A stretch of 64,000 nucleotides of DNA, taken from Gemmatimonadota bacterium. Its GTDB lineage: Bacteria > Gemmatimonadota > Gemmatimonadetes > Gemmatimonadales > GWC2-71-9. Made by a program: the position numbers and the translations under genes. The notes under the pieces are model-generated. The model worked only from the letters and a program-made list of their open reading frames with translations, had not been told where the DNA came from and searched no databases. Shown here piece after piece: positions 8,179 to 20,110 of this stretch (its first letter is position 1; each line of letters opens with the position of its first letter). Location: positions 360,001-424,000 of the forward strand of contig JADJPD010000005.1 in assembly GCA_016713435.1 (NCBI GenBank). Direction: 5' to 3'.

Positions 8179-10457
8179 ATGACCACGAGCCCTGAGCGGC
8201 GCGAGCCGCCCCCGTACCTGTTTGCCGTCCTCTGCGGCCTGGCCGTCTTCGGCATCTACGTGGCCACGCTGGCCGAGACCACGGCCTTCTGGGACACCTC
8301 CGAGTACATCGCCGCGGCGTACGTGCTGGGCATCCCGCACCCGCCGGGGAACCCGTTCTTCACCGTGCTGGCCCACGCCTGGGGCGCGCTGCCGCTGGCG
8401 GGACTCTATGCGGTGCGGATCAACCTCTTCGCGGCGGCCACGAGCGCCGCGTGCGCCGGCCTCCTCTTCCTGGTGGCCGACCGGTGGATGCGGAACGTGG
8501 TCACGGTGCGCTGGGCGCGGCTCGCCGCCGCGTTCGCGGGCGTGCTGGTGGGGGCGCTGGCCTGGACGGTGTGGAACCAGTCCACGGTGAACGAGAAGGT
8601 GTACACCGTCTCGATGCTCTCCACGGCGCTGGTGTTGTGGCTGGGCGTCCACTGGGCGGATGACGAGCCTGGGGCCCACAAGGATCGCTGGCTGGTGCTC
8701 ATTGCCTATGTCATCACGCTGAGCTCCACGAACCACATGATGGGCGTGCTGGCCGGCCCGGCGGTGGCCATCTACGTGCTGCTCACCGATCCCCGGACGC
8801 TGCTCAAGCCGTGGGTGCTGTGGCTCGGCCTCTTCACGGCGCTCGCGGTCTCGGGCAAGTGGACCGCCCTCGTGGACGGTAGCCCGGCCGACAAGGGCGT
8901 GGTGCTGTTCCTGCTCGTGGCCGTGGCGGGCTACACGGCCCTGCGTGACGTGGGCGAGTTCCGCCGGCCCATGCTCTGGCTGTCGATTCTCGCCGTGGTG
9001 GTCGGCATCTCGATCAACTACCTGTTCCTGCCGCTCCGCGCCGCGCAGTTCCCGCCCATCAACGAGGGCGAGCCGACGACCTGGGCCGCGCTCATGGAGG
9101 TGCTGAACCGCGCCCAGTACGGCAAGCCGTCGGTGCTCATGCGCCAGGCCGACTTCCCGAGCCAGCTCGGCAACTACCTGCAGTACTTCAACTGGCAGTT
9201 TGCGCGCGACTGGAGCCCGGCGCTGGCCCGCGTGGCCACCCTGCTCTTCACGGCGCTCGGCCTCTCGGGCGCCGCGGCGCTGTGGGTCAAGGACCGCCGC
9301 GCCTTCTGGGCCTCGCTCACGCTGATGGGGACGCTGACGCTGGCGCTCATCTTCTACCTCAACTTCAAGTACGGCTTCTCCTACGCCACCAACCCCGCGC
9401 TCGGCCCCGTGCCCCGCGAGGTGCGCGAGCGCGATTACTTCTTCGTGGTCTCCTTCTCCTGCTTCGGGCTGTGGGTGGCGGTGGGGATCGGCGCGCTGAT
9501 GCAGGCGATGGCGGACCTCACCAAGCGAAGCCTGGCCACCCCGGCCGGCGCGCTGGCGGGCGCCCCGGTGCTCGGCCTGGTGCTCATCCCCATCCTCGGC
9601 AACCACACCACCGCCAGCCGCGCCAACGAGACCCTGGCGCGCGACTTCGCGGTGGACATGCTCGAGTCGGTGGCCCCCTACGGCATCCTCATCACCGCGG
9701 GCGACAACGACACCTTCCCGCTCTGGTACGCGCAGGAGGTGGAACGCGTGCGGCCGGACGTGACCATCGCCAACCTGTCGCTCATGAACACCCGCTGGCA
9801 CCTGCGGCAGCTGGCCCGCCGCAAGGAGCCGCCCTTCGACGCCTCCAGGGCGGCGGCCATCTGGAAGGACCACGCGGGGAGCAGCCGCCCAGCGCGCCCA
9901 TCCTGCCGCTGACTGAGCAGCAGATCGACGAGCTGCCCGAGGCGCAGATCCTGCCGCCCAACCAGGGGATCAAGTTCGACTCGCTGCAGATCGCCTTCGG
10001 GCGGGACACGCTGCTGCTGGCGGACCTCATCTCGGTGTTCCTGATCCGCGACAACCTCGGGAAGCGGCCGATCTACTTCGCCTGGAGCGCGGGTGGCTAT
10101 CCCGACCAGATGTTCAACCTGACGCCGTTCCTGGCCATGGAAGGCCTCGTGCGCCGGCTGCACCCCAAGCCGCTCCCCGCAAAGCCGGCCGACACCGATC
10201 CCATCGTCCTCAACCGCAGCATGGGCTACGTGGACCTGCCGGCCACCAAGCAGCTGCTCTTCGGCACCTACAACTACCCCGCCGCGTCGGTGAAGCGCCC
10301 GCGCGGGTGGGTGGACCGCCCCTCCCAGAGCATCCTCGGGCTCTACAGCGTCGTCTACGGCACCATGACCCCCTCGCTCCTGGCCGCGGGCGACACCACC
10401 CTCGCCCTCCGCGCCGACTCGATCGCCAAGGCCGTCGAGGCCAACATGGACCGCTAG
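8179..10457 (+). CDS. DUF2723 polytopic membrane protein, frameshifted near 9876
   Basis: About 759 aa once the frame is joined. ATG 8179 has AGGA five bases upstream. The first frame (8179-9912) holds the DUF2723 signature: a first membrane helix, then FWDTSEYIAAAYVLGIPHPPGNP with an Asp/Glu pair like the catalytic loop of GT-C glycosyltransferases, then about ten more membrane helices. The second part (about 9880-10457) continues in another frame as QPPSAPILPLTEQQIDELP with a soluble C-terminal region. Adding one G to GGGG at 9876-9879 restores one frame (KDHAGEQPPSAPILP). The family is related to eukaryotic TMEM260-type O-mannosyltransferases, but the donor and acceptor in bacteria are unknown. 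It follows purH by 19 bases. The break is most simply a sequencing indel, though a real mutation cannot be excluded. Confidence 0.85.
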
Positions 10458-10477
10458 GCCCGGCTGCCGGGCCGGTA

Positions 10478-10507
10478 TTGCTACACTCCGGGGGCGCCTT
10501 CTAAGTT
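10478..10507 (+). promoter_or_regulatory. Candidate promoter of the first giant lipoprotein gene
   Basis: TTGCTA (10478-10483), an 18-base spacer and TAAGTT (10502-10507). It lies about 118 bases upstream of the ATG at 10625 and matches the promoter form seen at several other places in the window. Confidence 0.45.
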
Positions 10508-10624
10508 TCTTCATCTCATCTTGGGCGTCCCCCCGGCGCCCGCCACGCACTGAAAAGCCCATGAGCACCGGTCGGCCGAGTCGGGATCCCCCGGCCCGGC
10601 CGGCCGGCCAGCCCCGGAGCAGCC

Positions 10625-13600
10625 ATGCGGTTGGACGCGCCCCGTCGCACGCGGTACGCCCTCCCCGGTCTTCTTGCGGCCAGCCTGGCGCTGGCCGCCT
10701 GCTCCGACACCTCCGAGATCGGCCCCGCCGCGGTCACCTCAGTGCGGATGGACCCAGACACCTTGGTGGTGGTGCTGGGCCAGAGTGACACCGCCAAGGC
10801 CTTCCCTATCGACGAGAACGGCTCGTTCATCCCGGGGAAGACGATCACCTGGGTGAGCGTTGACCCGTCGGTGGCCGCCGTGGACGAGGCCGGCGTGGTG
10901 ACCGGCCTGAGCTTCGGGATGACGATGGTCACCGCCCAGGTCGGGCAGGCGGTCGGCACCACCGTGGTGCGGGTGGTGCCGGCGCCGACCATTGGGTTCA
11001 GCGCCGACACCGTGTTCCTGAGCGGCATCGGCCAGAGCGGCACCAACCCCGGTGACACGGTGACGATCCTCAACACCGGCGGGTCGGCGCTCACCAGCCT
11101 CTCCCTCGGCGCCATCGGCCTCCCCGGACACGGTGGTGGTGATCCTCACCGTGAGCGCCGGGACGGCCACCACCCTGGCGCCGAGCGCCGGCGACCAGCA
11201 GAGCGCCGCGGCCAGCACCGCGGTGGCCGTGCCGCCCGCGGTCCTGGTCACCGACCAGTTCGGCAATCCCGTCAGCGGCGTGGCGGTCACCTTCGCGGTG
11301 GCTTCGGGCGGCGGCAGCCTCACCGGGGCGCTGGCCAGCAGCAACGCGCAGGGCATCGCGGCGGTGGGCAGTTGGACGCTTGGCCAGGCCGCGGGAATCA
11401 ACACCCTGAGCGCCACGGCACCGGGCCTCACCGGCTCGCCGCTCACCTTTACCGCCACGGCCACCGCGGCGAGCGCCAGCCAGGTGACGGTGAGCGCCGG
11501 CAACGGGCAGACCGCCGTGGCCGGGCAGCCGGTGAGCACAGCCCCGGCGGTCCTGGTGCAGGACCAGTTCGGCAATCCGGTCGCGGGCCAGGCCGTGACC
11601 TTTGCCGTGGCCAGCGGCGGCGGTACCGTCACCGGCGGCAACGCCACCACCAACGCGAGCGGCGTGGCCACCGTGGGCAGCTGGACCCTGGGCACCGCCG
11701 CCGGGAGCAACAGCCTCACGGCCACGGTCACCGGGCTGCCGGTGGTCACCTTCACCGCCACCGGCACCGCCGGCGCCGCCAGCGGCTTCGTGATCGTGGC
11801 GGGCAACAACCAGAGCGCCACGGTCGGGACCGCCGTGGCCACGGCGCCGAGCGTGCAGGTGACCGACGGCAACGGGAACCCGGTGATCGGCCAGGGCGTC
11901 ACCTTCACCGTGGCCTCCGGCGGCGGGAGCGCCACCGGCACGAGCGCCACCACCAATGCCAGCGGTGTCGCCACCGTCGGCAGCTGGACCCTCGGGACAA
12001 CGGCGGGCAGCAACACCCTCACCGCCACGACCGCCGGGCTCACGCCCCTCACCTTCACCGCCACCGGGACCGCCGGGACCGGGACCAACCTGGCCATCCA
12101 GGCCGGCAACGGGCAGTCGGCGGCGGTGGGCAGCGCCGTCGCCGTGGCACCGGCGGTCCGGGTCACCGATGCCAACGCCAACCCGGTGGCGGGCGTCAGC
12201 GTCACCTTCACCGTGACGGCCGGCGGCGGCAGCGTCACCGGCGGCACCACCACCACCAATGCCCTGGGCATCGCCACGGTGGGCAGCTGGACGCTCGGAC
12301 CGGCGGTGGGCACCGGCAACAACGGGCTGCAGGCCACGGCGGCGGGGATCGGGAGTCCCGTCAGCTTCACGGCCTCCGGCACCCCGGCCGGCGCCGCGAC
12401 CATCGTGGCGGCGGCCGGCACGGGCCAGACGGCCACGGTCGGCACCAGCGTCGGGACCAACCCCGCCGTCCGCGTCGCGGACCAGTTCAACAACCCCGTG
12501 AGCGGCGTCAGCGTCACCTTCGCGGTGGCCACGGGCGGCGGCAGCATCACCGGGGCCAGCGCCACCACCAACGCGCTCGGCATCGCCACGGTGGGCAGCT
12601 GGACGCTGGGGCAGGCCGCCGGGAGCAACACGCTGACGGCCACGAGCGCCGGGCTCACGGGCTCGCCGGTCACCTTCACGGCCACGGGCACGGCGGGACC
12701 CGCCACCCAGATCGCCGTCAACGCAGGCAACAACCAGAGCGCCGCCGCAGGTGCGGCCGTGCCGGTGGCGCCGAGTGTCGTGGTGCGGGACGCATTCAAC
12801 AACCCGGTGAGCGGGGTGAGCGTCACCTGGGCGGTGGCCACGGGCGGCGGCAGCGCCACGGGCACCGCCACCACCACCAACGCGAGCGGCGTGGCGACGG
12901 TCGGGTCGTGGACCCTCGGGGCCGCCGCGGGCAGCAACAGCCTCACCGCCACCAGTGCCGGCCTCACCGGCTCGCCCGTGACCTTCACCGCGACGGGCAC
13001 CTCCGGCGCCGCCACCAGCATCGCCAAGGCCGCCGGGGACAACCAGTCCGGCGCCGCGGGCAGCAGCGTCGCCACCGCCCCGCAGGTGCTGGTCACCGAC
13101 GTCAACGGCAACCCCGTGGCCGGCGTCAGCGTGACCTTCGTGGTTACCGGGGGCGGCGGCAGCCTCACCGGCGCGGCGGTGAGCACCAATGCCAGCGGCC
13201 TCGCGAGCGTGGGGAGCTGGACCCTGGGCAGCACCGCCGGCAGCAACAACAACACCCTGCAGGCCACCGCCTCGGGCGTCGCCGGCAGCGTGACCTTCAC
13301 CGCCTCCGCCACGCCCGGCGCGGCAGCGACGGTGACCCTCACCGCGGGCAACGGCCAGTCGGCCACGGTCGGGACGCCGGTGGCGGTGGACCCGGCGGCC
13401 ACCGTGACGGACGCGTTCGGCAATGCGGTGAGCGGCGTGAGCGTCACCTTCGCGGTGGCCACCGGCGGCGGGAGCGTCACCGGCGGCAGCGCCACCACCA
13501 ACTCGGCCGGCCTGGCGACGGTCGGCTCGTGGACCCTCGGCACCACGGCGGGCAGCAACACCCTGACGGCCACCGTGAGCGGCCTGACGCCGGTGACGTT

Positions 13601-16600
13601 CACCGCCACCGGCACGGCCGCCGCCGCCGCGAGCGTGGCCATCAACGCGGGGGACAACCAGAGCACCGGTGCCGGCGGCGCCGTGGCGGTGCCGCCCAGC
13701 GTGGTGGTCCGCGACGGCTTCAGCAACCCGGTGAGCGGGGTGAGCGTCACCTTCGCCGTGGCCACGGGCGGCGGTGCGGTGACCGGGGGCAGCGCTACCA
13801 CCAACGCGAGCGGCATCGCCACCGTGGGCAGCTGGACGCTCGGCGCCACGGCGGGCAGCAACACGCTCACGGCCACCGTGAGCGGCCTGCCGCCGGTGAC
13901 CTTCACGGCCACGGGGACGGCGGGCGCGGCCACGCAGATCGCCCTCAACGCCGGCAACGGCCAGAGTGCCACGGTGGGCACCGCGGTGGCCACGGCGCCG
14001 AGCGTGCTGGTGCGCGACGGCCTCAACAACCCAGTGGCGGGGGTGACCGTCACCTTCGCGGTCGCCACCGGCGGCGGGAGCCTCACGGGCGGCACGGCCG
14101 TCACCAACGCCAGCGGCATCGCCACGGTGGGCAGCTGGACGCTCGGGACGGCCGCGGGCAGCAACACCCTCACCGCCACGAGCGCGGGCCTGGCCGGCTC
14201 CCCCATCACCTTCACGGCCACCGGCACGCCGGGCGCGGCCACGACGATCGCGGCCAGCGCGGGCACCGGCCAGGGCGCCACGGTGGGCCAGGCCGTGGCC
14301 GTGAAGCCGGCGGTGCTCGTGACCGACCAGTTCAGCAACCCGGTGAGCGGGGTGGCCGTGACGTTCGCCGTCGCCACGGGCGGCGGGAGTGCCACCGCCA
14401 CGTCCGCCAGCACCAACGCCAGCGGCATCGCCACCGTGGGCAGCTGGACGCTCGGCACCACCGCCGGCAGCAACACACTCACCGCCACGAGCGCGGGGCT
14501 CACCGGCTCGCCGGTCACCTTCACCGCCACCGGCACGGCGGACGTGGCGAGCCAGGTCGCGGTGAGTGCGGGGAACGGCCAGACGGCCACCGCCGGCAGC
14601 GCGGTGGCCGTGGCGCCGGCGGTGGTGGTGCGGGACCAGTTCAACAACCCGGTGAGCGGGATCAGCGTCACCTTCGCCGTGGCGACGGGCGGCGGTGCGG
14701 TGACGGGCGGCGGCGCCACCACCAACGGCAGCGGGGTCGCCACGGTGGGCAGCTGGACCCTGGGCACCACCGCCGGCAGCAACACGCTCACGGCCACGGT
14801 GAGCGGGATCGCGCCCGTCACCTTCACCGCCACGGGTGCCGCCGGGCCGGCTGCGACCCTGGCCAAGACGGCCGGCGACAATCAGGCGGCCACCATCAGC
14901 ACCGCCGTGGCCACCCCGCCCGCCGTCACGCTGCAGGATGCCAACGGCAACACCGTCACCACCGCGGGCGTGTCCGTCACCTTCACGGTGGCCAGCGGCG
15001 GCGGTACGGTGAGCTGCGGCGGGACGAGTGGCGCCAGCTGCAGCACCACCACCGGCGCCGGCGGGGTTGCCACCGTCACCAGCTGGACGCTCGGGGCCAT
15101 TGCCGGCATCGGCAACAATTCGCTCACCGCCAGCGCCGCCGGCCTCACGAGCGCCACCTTCTCGGCCACCGCCAACGCCGGCAACGCGACCGGCATCGCC
15201 ATCCAGGCCGGCAACAACCAGTCGTGCGCGGTCGGCACCACGCTCGGCACCGCGCTCGCGGTGCTCGTCACCGACGCGGGGGCCAACCCCGTCTTCCCCT
15301 TCGGCGTGAGCTTCACGGCGTCGGCGGGCGGCACGGTGGACTGCGGTGGCGGCCCGGCCGGCAGCTGCACCGCCAACACCAACGCCAGCGGCATTGCGAG
15401 CGTCACCTGGACCCTCGGCGGCACGGCCGGCGGCCAGTCCGTCACGGCCTCCGCGGGCATCCTCACCCCGGCCGTGTTCACCGCCACGGCCTCGGCGGCC
15501 GCCGCCTCGACCATCGCGCTCAATGGCGGCAACGGCCAGAGCGCCACCGTCAACGCGGCCGTCGCCACCGCCCCCTCGGTGCTCGTCACCGATGCCTTCG
15601 GGAACCCGGTGGCCGGGACGAGCGTCACCTTCGCCGTGGCCACCGGCGGCGGCAGCGTCACCGGTGGCAGCGCCACCACCAACGCGAGCGGCATCGCCAC
15701 CGTCGGGAGCTGGACGCTGGGCACCACGGCGGGCAGCAACACCCTGACCGCCACCAGCGCGGGCCTCACCGGCTCGCCGGTGACCTTCACCGCCACCGGC
15801 ACGGCCGGCAGCGCGGCCTCGATCGCCATCAACGCCGGCAACGGCCAGACGGCCACCGTTGGGAGCGGCGTGGCGGTGAGCCCGAGCGTGATCGTCCGGG
15901 ACGCGTTCAACAACGTGGTGAGCGGCGCGAGCGTGACCTTCGCGGTGGCCACCGGCGGCGGCAGCGTCACCGGCGGCAGCACCACCACCAACGGCAGCGG
16001 CATCGCCACGGTCGGCAGCTGGACGCTCGGCACCACGGCGGGCAGCAACACCCTGACCGCCACCACCGGCGCCCTCACGCCCGTGACCTTCACGGCGACG
16101 GCCACCGCCGCCACGGCCGCGAGCATCGCCCTCAACGCGGGCAACGGCCAGAGCGCCACCGTGAACACCGCGGTAGCGACGGCGCCGAGCGTCGTGGTGC
16201 GGGATGCGTTCAGCAATCCCGTGAGCGGCGTGAGCGTCACCTTCGCGGTGGCGACGGGCGGTGGCTCGGTGACGGGTGGAAGTGCCACGACCAACGCGAG
16301 CGGTATCGCCACGGTCGGGAGCTGGACGCTCGGCAGCACCGCGGGCACCAACACCCTGACCGCCACCAGCACGGGCCTCACCGGCTCGCCGGTGACCTTC
16401 ACCGCCACGGGCACGGCCGGCAGCGCCACCCAGGTCGCCGTCTCGGCGGGCAACGGCCAGAGTGCCGCGGCGGGCAGCGCGGTGGCCACCGCCCCGGCCG
16501 TGGTGGTGCGAGACGCGTTCAGCAACCCGGTGAGCGGCGTGAGCGTCACCTTCGCGGTGGCGACGGGCGGCGGCTCAGTCACGGGCGGCAGCGCCACGAC

Positions 16601-19600
16601 CAACGCGAGCGGCATCGCCACGGTGGGGAGCTGGACGCTCGGGCCCACGGCCGGTACCAACAACAACACGCTGACCGCCACGAGCACCGGACTCACCGGC
16701 TCGCCCGTCACCTTCACGGCCTCGGCCACGGCGGCGGCAGCGGCGACGGTGGCCATCAGCGCCGGCAACGGCCAGTCGGCCACCGTGGGCACGGCGGTGA
16801 CCACCGACCCGGCGGTGCTCGTCACCGACCAGTTCGGCAACGCCGTGAGCGGGGCCACGGTCACCTTCGCGGTGGCCACGGGCGGGGGCAGCGTGGTGGG
16901 CGGCAGCCAGGTCACCAACGCCAGCGGGCTCGCCACCGTCGGGAGCTGGATCCTGGGCACCACGGCGGGCAGCAACACCCTCACCGCCACGGTGGGCGTC
17001 CTCACCCCCGCCACCTTCACCGCCACCGGCACGGCGGCCGCGGCGGCGAGCATGACGGTGAATGCGGGGAACGGCCAGTCGGCCACGGTGAACACCACGG
17101 TGGCGGTGGCGCCAAGCGTCGTGGTGCGGGACGCGTTCAGTAACCCGGTGAGCGGCGTGAGCGTCACCTTCGCAGTGGCGACGGGCGGTGGCTCGGTGAC
17201 GGGCGGCAGCGCCACGACCAACGCGAGCGGCGTGGCCGCGGCCACGAGCTGGCGGCTCGGGACCACCAGCGGCCCCAACACCCTCACGGCGAGCGCCGCG
17301 GGGCTCACCGACGTGACCTTCACCGCCACGGCCACGCCGGGCGCGGCCAGCGCCGCCACCACCACGGCCTCGGTGCCGGGCGGCACGGCCGGCAGCCAGA
17401 CCAGCATCACCGTCACCACCCGCGACGCCTTCGGCAACCTGCGCACCAGCGGCGGCGAGACCGTCACGGTGGACGTGACCGGTGCCAACAAGGTCGCCGC
17501 GTCGGTGAACGACAACGGCAACGGCACCTACACCGCCACCTACACGCCGACCGGCGCCGGGACCGACGACCTCGACATCGCCCTCAACGGGGCTGCCATC
17601 AGCGGCAGCCCATACTCGAGCGTGGTCGCCGCCGCGGGCGCCGCGGCCATCGCCATCAACGTCGGGAACGGGCAGAGCGCCACGGTGAACACCGCGGTCG
17701 CCACTGCGCCGAGCGTGCTGGTCACCGACGCCTTCGGCAACCCGGTGGCGGGCGTCGGCGTCACCTTCGCCGTGGCCACGGGGGGCGGCAGCGCCACCGG
17801 GACCAGCGCCACCACCAACGCCAGCGGCGTCGCCATCGTGGGCAGCTGGACCCTGGGCACCACGGCCGGCAGCAACACCCTGACGGCCACCAGCGCCGGC
17901 CTCGCCGGCTCGCCGGTGACCTTCACGGCCACCGGCACCGCCGGCGCCGCGGCCAACATCGCCAAGGCCGCCGGCGACGCACAGAGTGCCACCGTCAACA
18001 CGGCCGTCGCCACGGCGCCCGCGGTGCGCATCACCGACGCCTTCGGCAACAACGTGAGCGGGGTGAGCGTCACCTTCAGCGTCACGGGCGGCGGCGGCAG
18101 CGCCACCGGCACGAGCGCCACCAGCAACGCAAGCGGACTCGCCACCGTGGGGAGCTGGACCCTCGGCACCACGGCCGGCACCAACAACCTCCAGGCCACC
18201 GCCAGCGTGGGCAGCGTCACCTTCTCCGCCACCGGCACGGCCGGCACCCCCACCCAGATCGCCATCAACGCCGGCAACGGGCAGTCCGCCACGGTGAACA
18301 CCACCGTGGCCACGGCGCCGAGCGTGCTGCTCCGCGACGTGTTCAACAACGTGGTGAGCGGGGCCACGGTGACCTTCAGCGTCACCGGCGGCGGCGGCAG
18401 CGTCACCGGCGGGACGGCGCTGAGCAACGGCAGCGGCATCGCCACGGTGGGGAGCTGGCGGATGGGCACCAACGCCAGCCTGGCGCAGGCGCTCCAGGCC
18501 ACCAGCGCCAGTGCGGGCTCGGTCAGCTTCTCGGCCACCGCGGTGGCCGGGAATGCCACCCAGATCGCCGTCAACGCCGGCAACGGGCAGTCGGCCACCG
18601 TGAACACGGCGGTGGCCACCGACCCGAGCGTCCTGGTGCGCGACGCCTTCAGCAACCCGGTGAGCGGCGTCAGCGTCACCTTCGCGGTGACGGCGGGCGG
18701 CGGCTCGGCCACCGGCACGGCCCAGACCACCAACGCCAGCGGCATCGCCACCGTGACGAGCTGGACGCTCGGCACCACTGCCGGCACCAGCAACAACACG
18801 CTGACCGCCACCTCCACCGGCCTCACCGGCTCACCGGTCAGCTTCACGGCCAGCGCCACGGCGGGGAACGCCGCCACCATGACCCTGGTGGCCGGCAACG
18901 GGCAGACCGCCACGGTCGGCACCACCCTGCCGACGAACCCCTCCGTCCGCATCACCGACGCCTTCGGCAACAACGTGAGCGGCACGGTGGTGACCTGGAA
19001 CCACACCAGTGCCAGCGGGACCATCAACTGCGGCTCCGGCAACACCACCACCAGCTGCACCGTCACGAGCGCCGCCACCGGGCTGTCCACCCTGACCTCC
19101 CAGGTGCTCGGCGGCACTGCCGGCAGCAACACCGTGACGGCCACCGCCGCCGGCCTGAGCGGCAGCCCCATCACGTTCACGTCGACCGGCACGGCCGGCG
19201 CGGTGACCACGCTGACCCTCAACTCCACCAACAACCAGACCACCCGGCCCAACACCACCGTGGCGAGCGACCCGTCGGTCATCGCCACGGACGCCTTCGG
19301 CAACGTGGTGTCGGGCGCCACGGTCAACTTCGCGGTGGGCACCGGCACCGGCGAGGTGACCTGCGTGCTGCTCCCCGCCTCCAACTGCAACGAGACCACC
19401 AACGCGTCCGGCGTGGCCACGGTGCTGAGCTGGCGCCTCAGCACCTCCGGCGTCCCGTCGGCCATCGCGCCGTCCAACGGGCGCTACACCAACACCCTCA
19501 CCGTCACCTCGGGCTCGGCCACGCTGACGATCACGGCGTTCGCCGCCTGGTCGTACCTGACCGACGTGACGCCCATCGTCACCACCAGCAACTCGCTGTC

Positions 19601-19883
19601 CGGCAGCGGCGGCAGCTGCACCGGCTGCCACTCGCTCAACTTCGGCAGCCATGCCGCCATCACCGGTAACAGCGTGGACGACGCCGCCCTCGGCACCTGC
19701 GGCCTGAGCAAGATCACGATTTCGGGCGACCTCACCAACAGCCTGCTCTACCGCAAGATCCTCGGGACCCAGCCGGCGGGCTGCGGCACCAGCATGCCCC
19801 AGCTCAGCGGCTCCCCGCTGCTCAGCACCACGGAGCGGAACACCATCCGCGACTGGATCCTGAACGGGGTTCCCAACAACTGA
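10625..19883 (+). CDS. Giant Big_1-array lipoprotein with C-terminal cytochrome c domain (frame break near 11120)
   Basis: About 3,085 aa over two frames. ATG 10625 has GGAG five bases upstream. The signal peptide ends in the lipobox LAAC, then comes a Big_2-like domain (DPDTLVVVLGQSDTAKAF) and a sandwich domain cut short near base 11120. From about 11125 the main frame (mod 3 = 0) carries about 26 invasin/intimin-type Big_1 repeats of roughly 95-100 aa (pattern VTDxFGNPVSGVxVTFAVxxGGG, ATTNASGIATVGSWTLG), interrupted once by a filamin-like domain (about 17340-17630). The C-terminal 100 residues form a single-haem c-type cytochrome: CTGCH encoded at 19617-19631, LLYRKILGTQP, a likely distal Met in TSMPQL, and IRDWILNGVPN. 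The polypeptide should be exported and lipid-anchored, with haem attached in the periplasm or beyond. Compared with the paralogue at 20111, about 50 codons are missing at 11120 with a frame change. The function is inferred: a surface stalk holding a haem. Confidence 0.85.
11180..19550 (+). repeat. Tandem Big_1 coding repeats (about 26 units)
   Basis: In-frame repeats of about 285-300 bases, each encoding one Ig-like domain. Nearby units are close to identical at DNA level, e.g. those with FSNPVSGVSVTFAVATGGG near 16200, 16515 and 17140, while the last two units before the cytochrome domain have diverged. This pattern suggests homogenisation by recombination. The array is a likely site of copy-number change and of assembly collapse. 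Confidence 0.88.
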
Positions 19884-19916
19884 TCCGCGGCCGACCTGAA
19901 GCCGGCGGATCGGCCA

Positions 19917-19953
19917 ACCGGGGCCGCACCCAGCGGGTGCGGCCCCGGTTTTT
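19917..19953 (+). terminator. Rho-independent terminator after the first giant gene
   Basis: A 15-bp perfect GC-rich stem (19917-19931 with 19935-19949) and a 3-base loop, followed by a T run (19949-19953). It lies 33 bases after the stop codon. Confidence 0.9.
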
Positions 19954-19987
19954 GGCCTTTCCACGGGGGTGTGGCGCGCGCGCCTCT

Positions 19988-20016
19988 TTGCGCGGGGGGC
20001 CCCCGAACCCTACTTT
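19988..20016 (+). promoter_or_regulatory. Candidate promoter of the second giant lipoprotein gene
   Basis: TTGCGC (19988-19993), a 17-base spacer and TACTTT (20011-20016), about 95 bases before ATG 20111 and just after the upstream terminator. The second paralogue therefore probably has its own transcription unit. Confidence 0.5.
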
Positions 20017-20110
20017 TTCATGAAGCACATCCCGATCACACCCATCGCAATGCCAGCGCCGAGCGGCTCCCCGCCCCGGGGAAGGCACGCGCGGCCCTGA
20101 GGGAGACGCC

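Noticed and set aside
9870..9900. Programmed frameshifting in the DUF2723 gene
   Set aside because: No slippery heptamer of the X-XXY-YYZ type is present, and similar breaks in G/C runs occur in unrelated genes, so an indel is simpler.
11120..17143. The upstream frame of the long stalk gene staying open for 6 kb past the break
   Set aside because: Its product beyond 11120 is rich in Arg/His/Gly/Gln with no domain pattern; it is the out-of-frame reading of the Ig repeats, not a second protein.
10739..17527. Very long open frames on the minus strand opposite the Ig array (1380 and 881 aa)
   Set aside because: They are mirror images of the repeats: GC-rich, strongly periodic codons leave the opposite frame without stops. 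The plus strand gives recognisable Ig domains and a lipobox; the minus frames give only Val/Ala/Pro/Leu-rich repeats.
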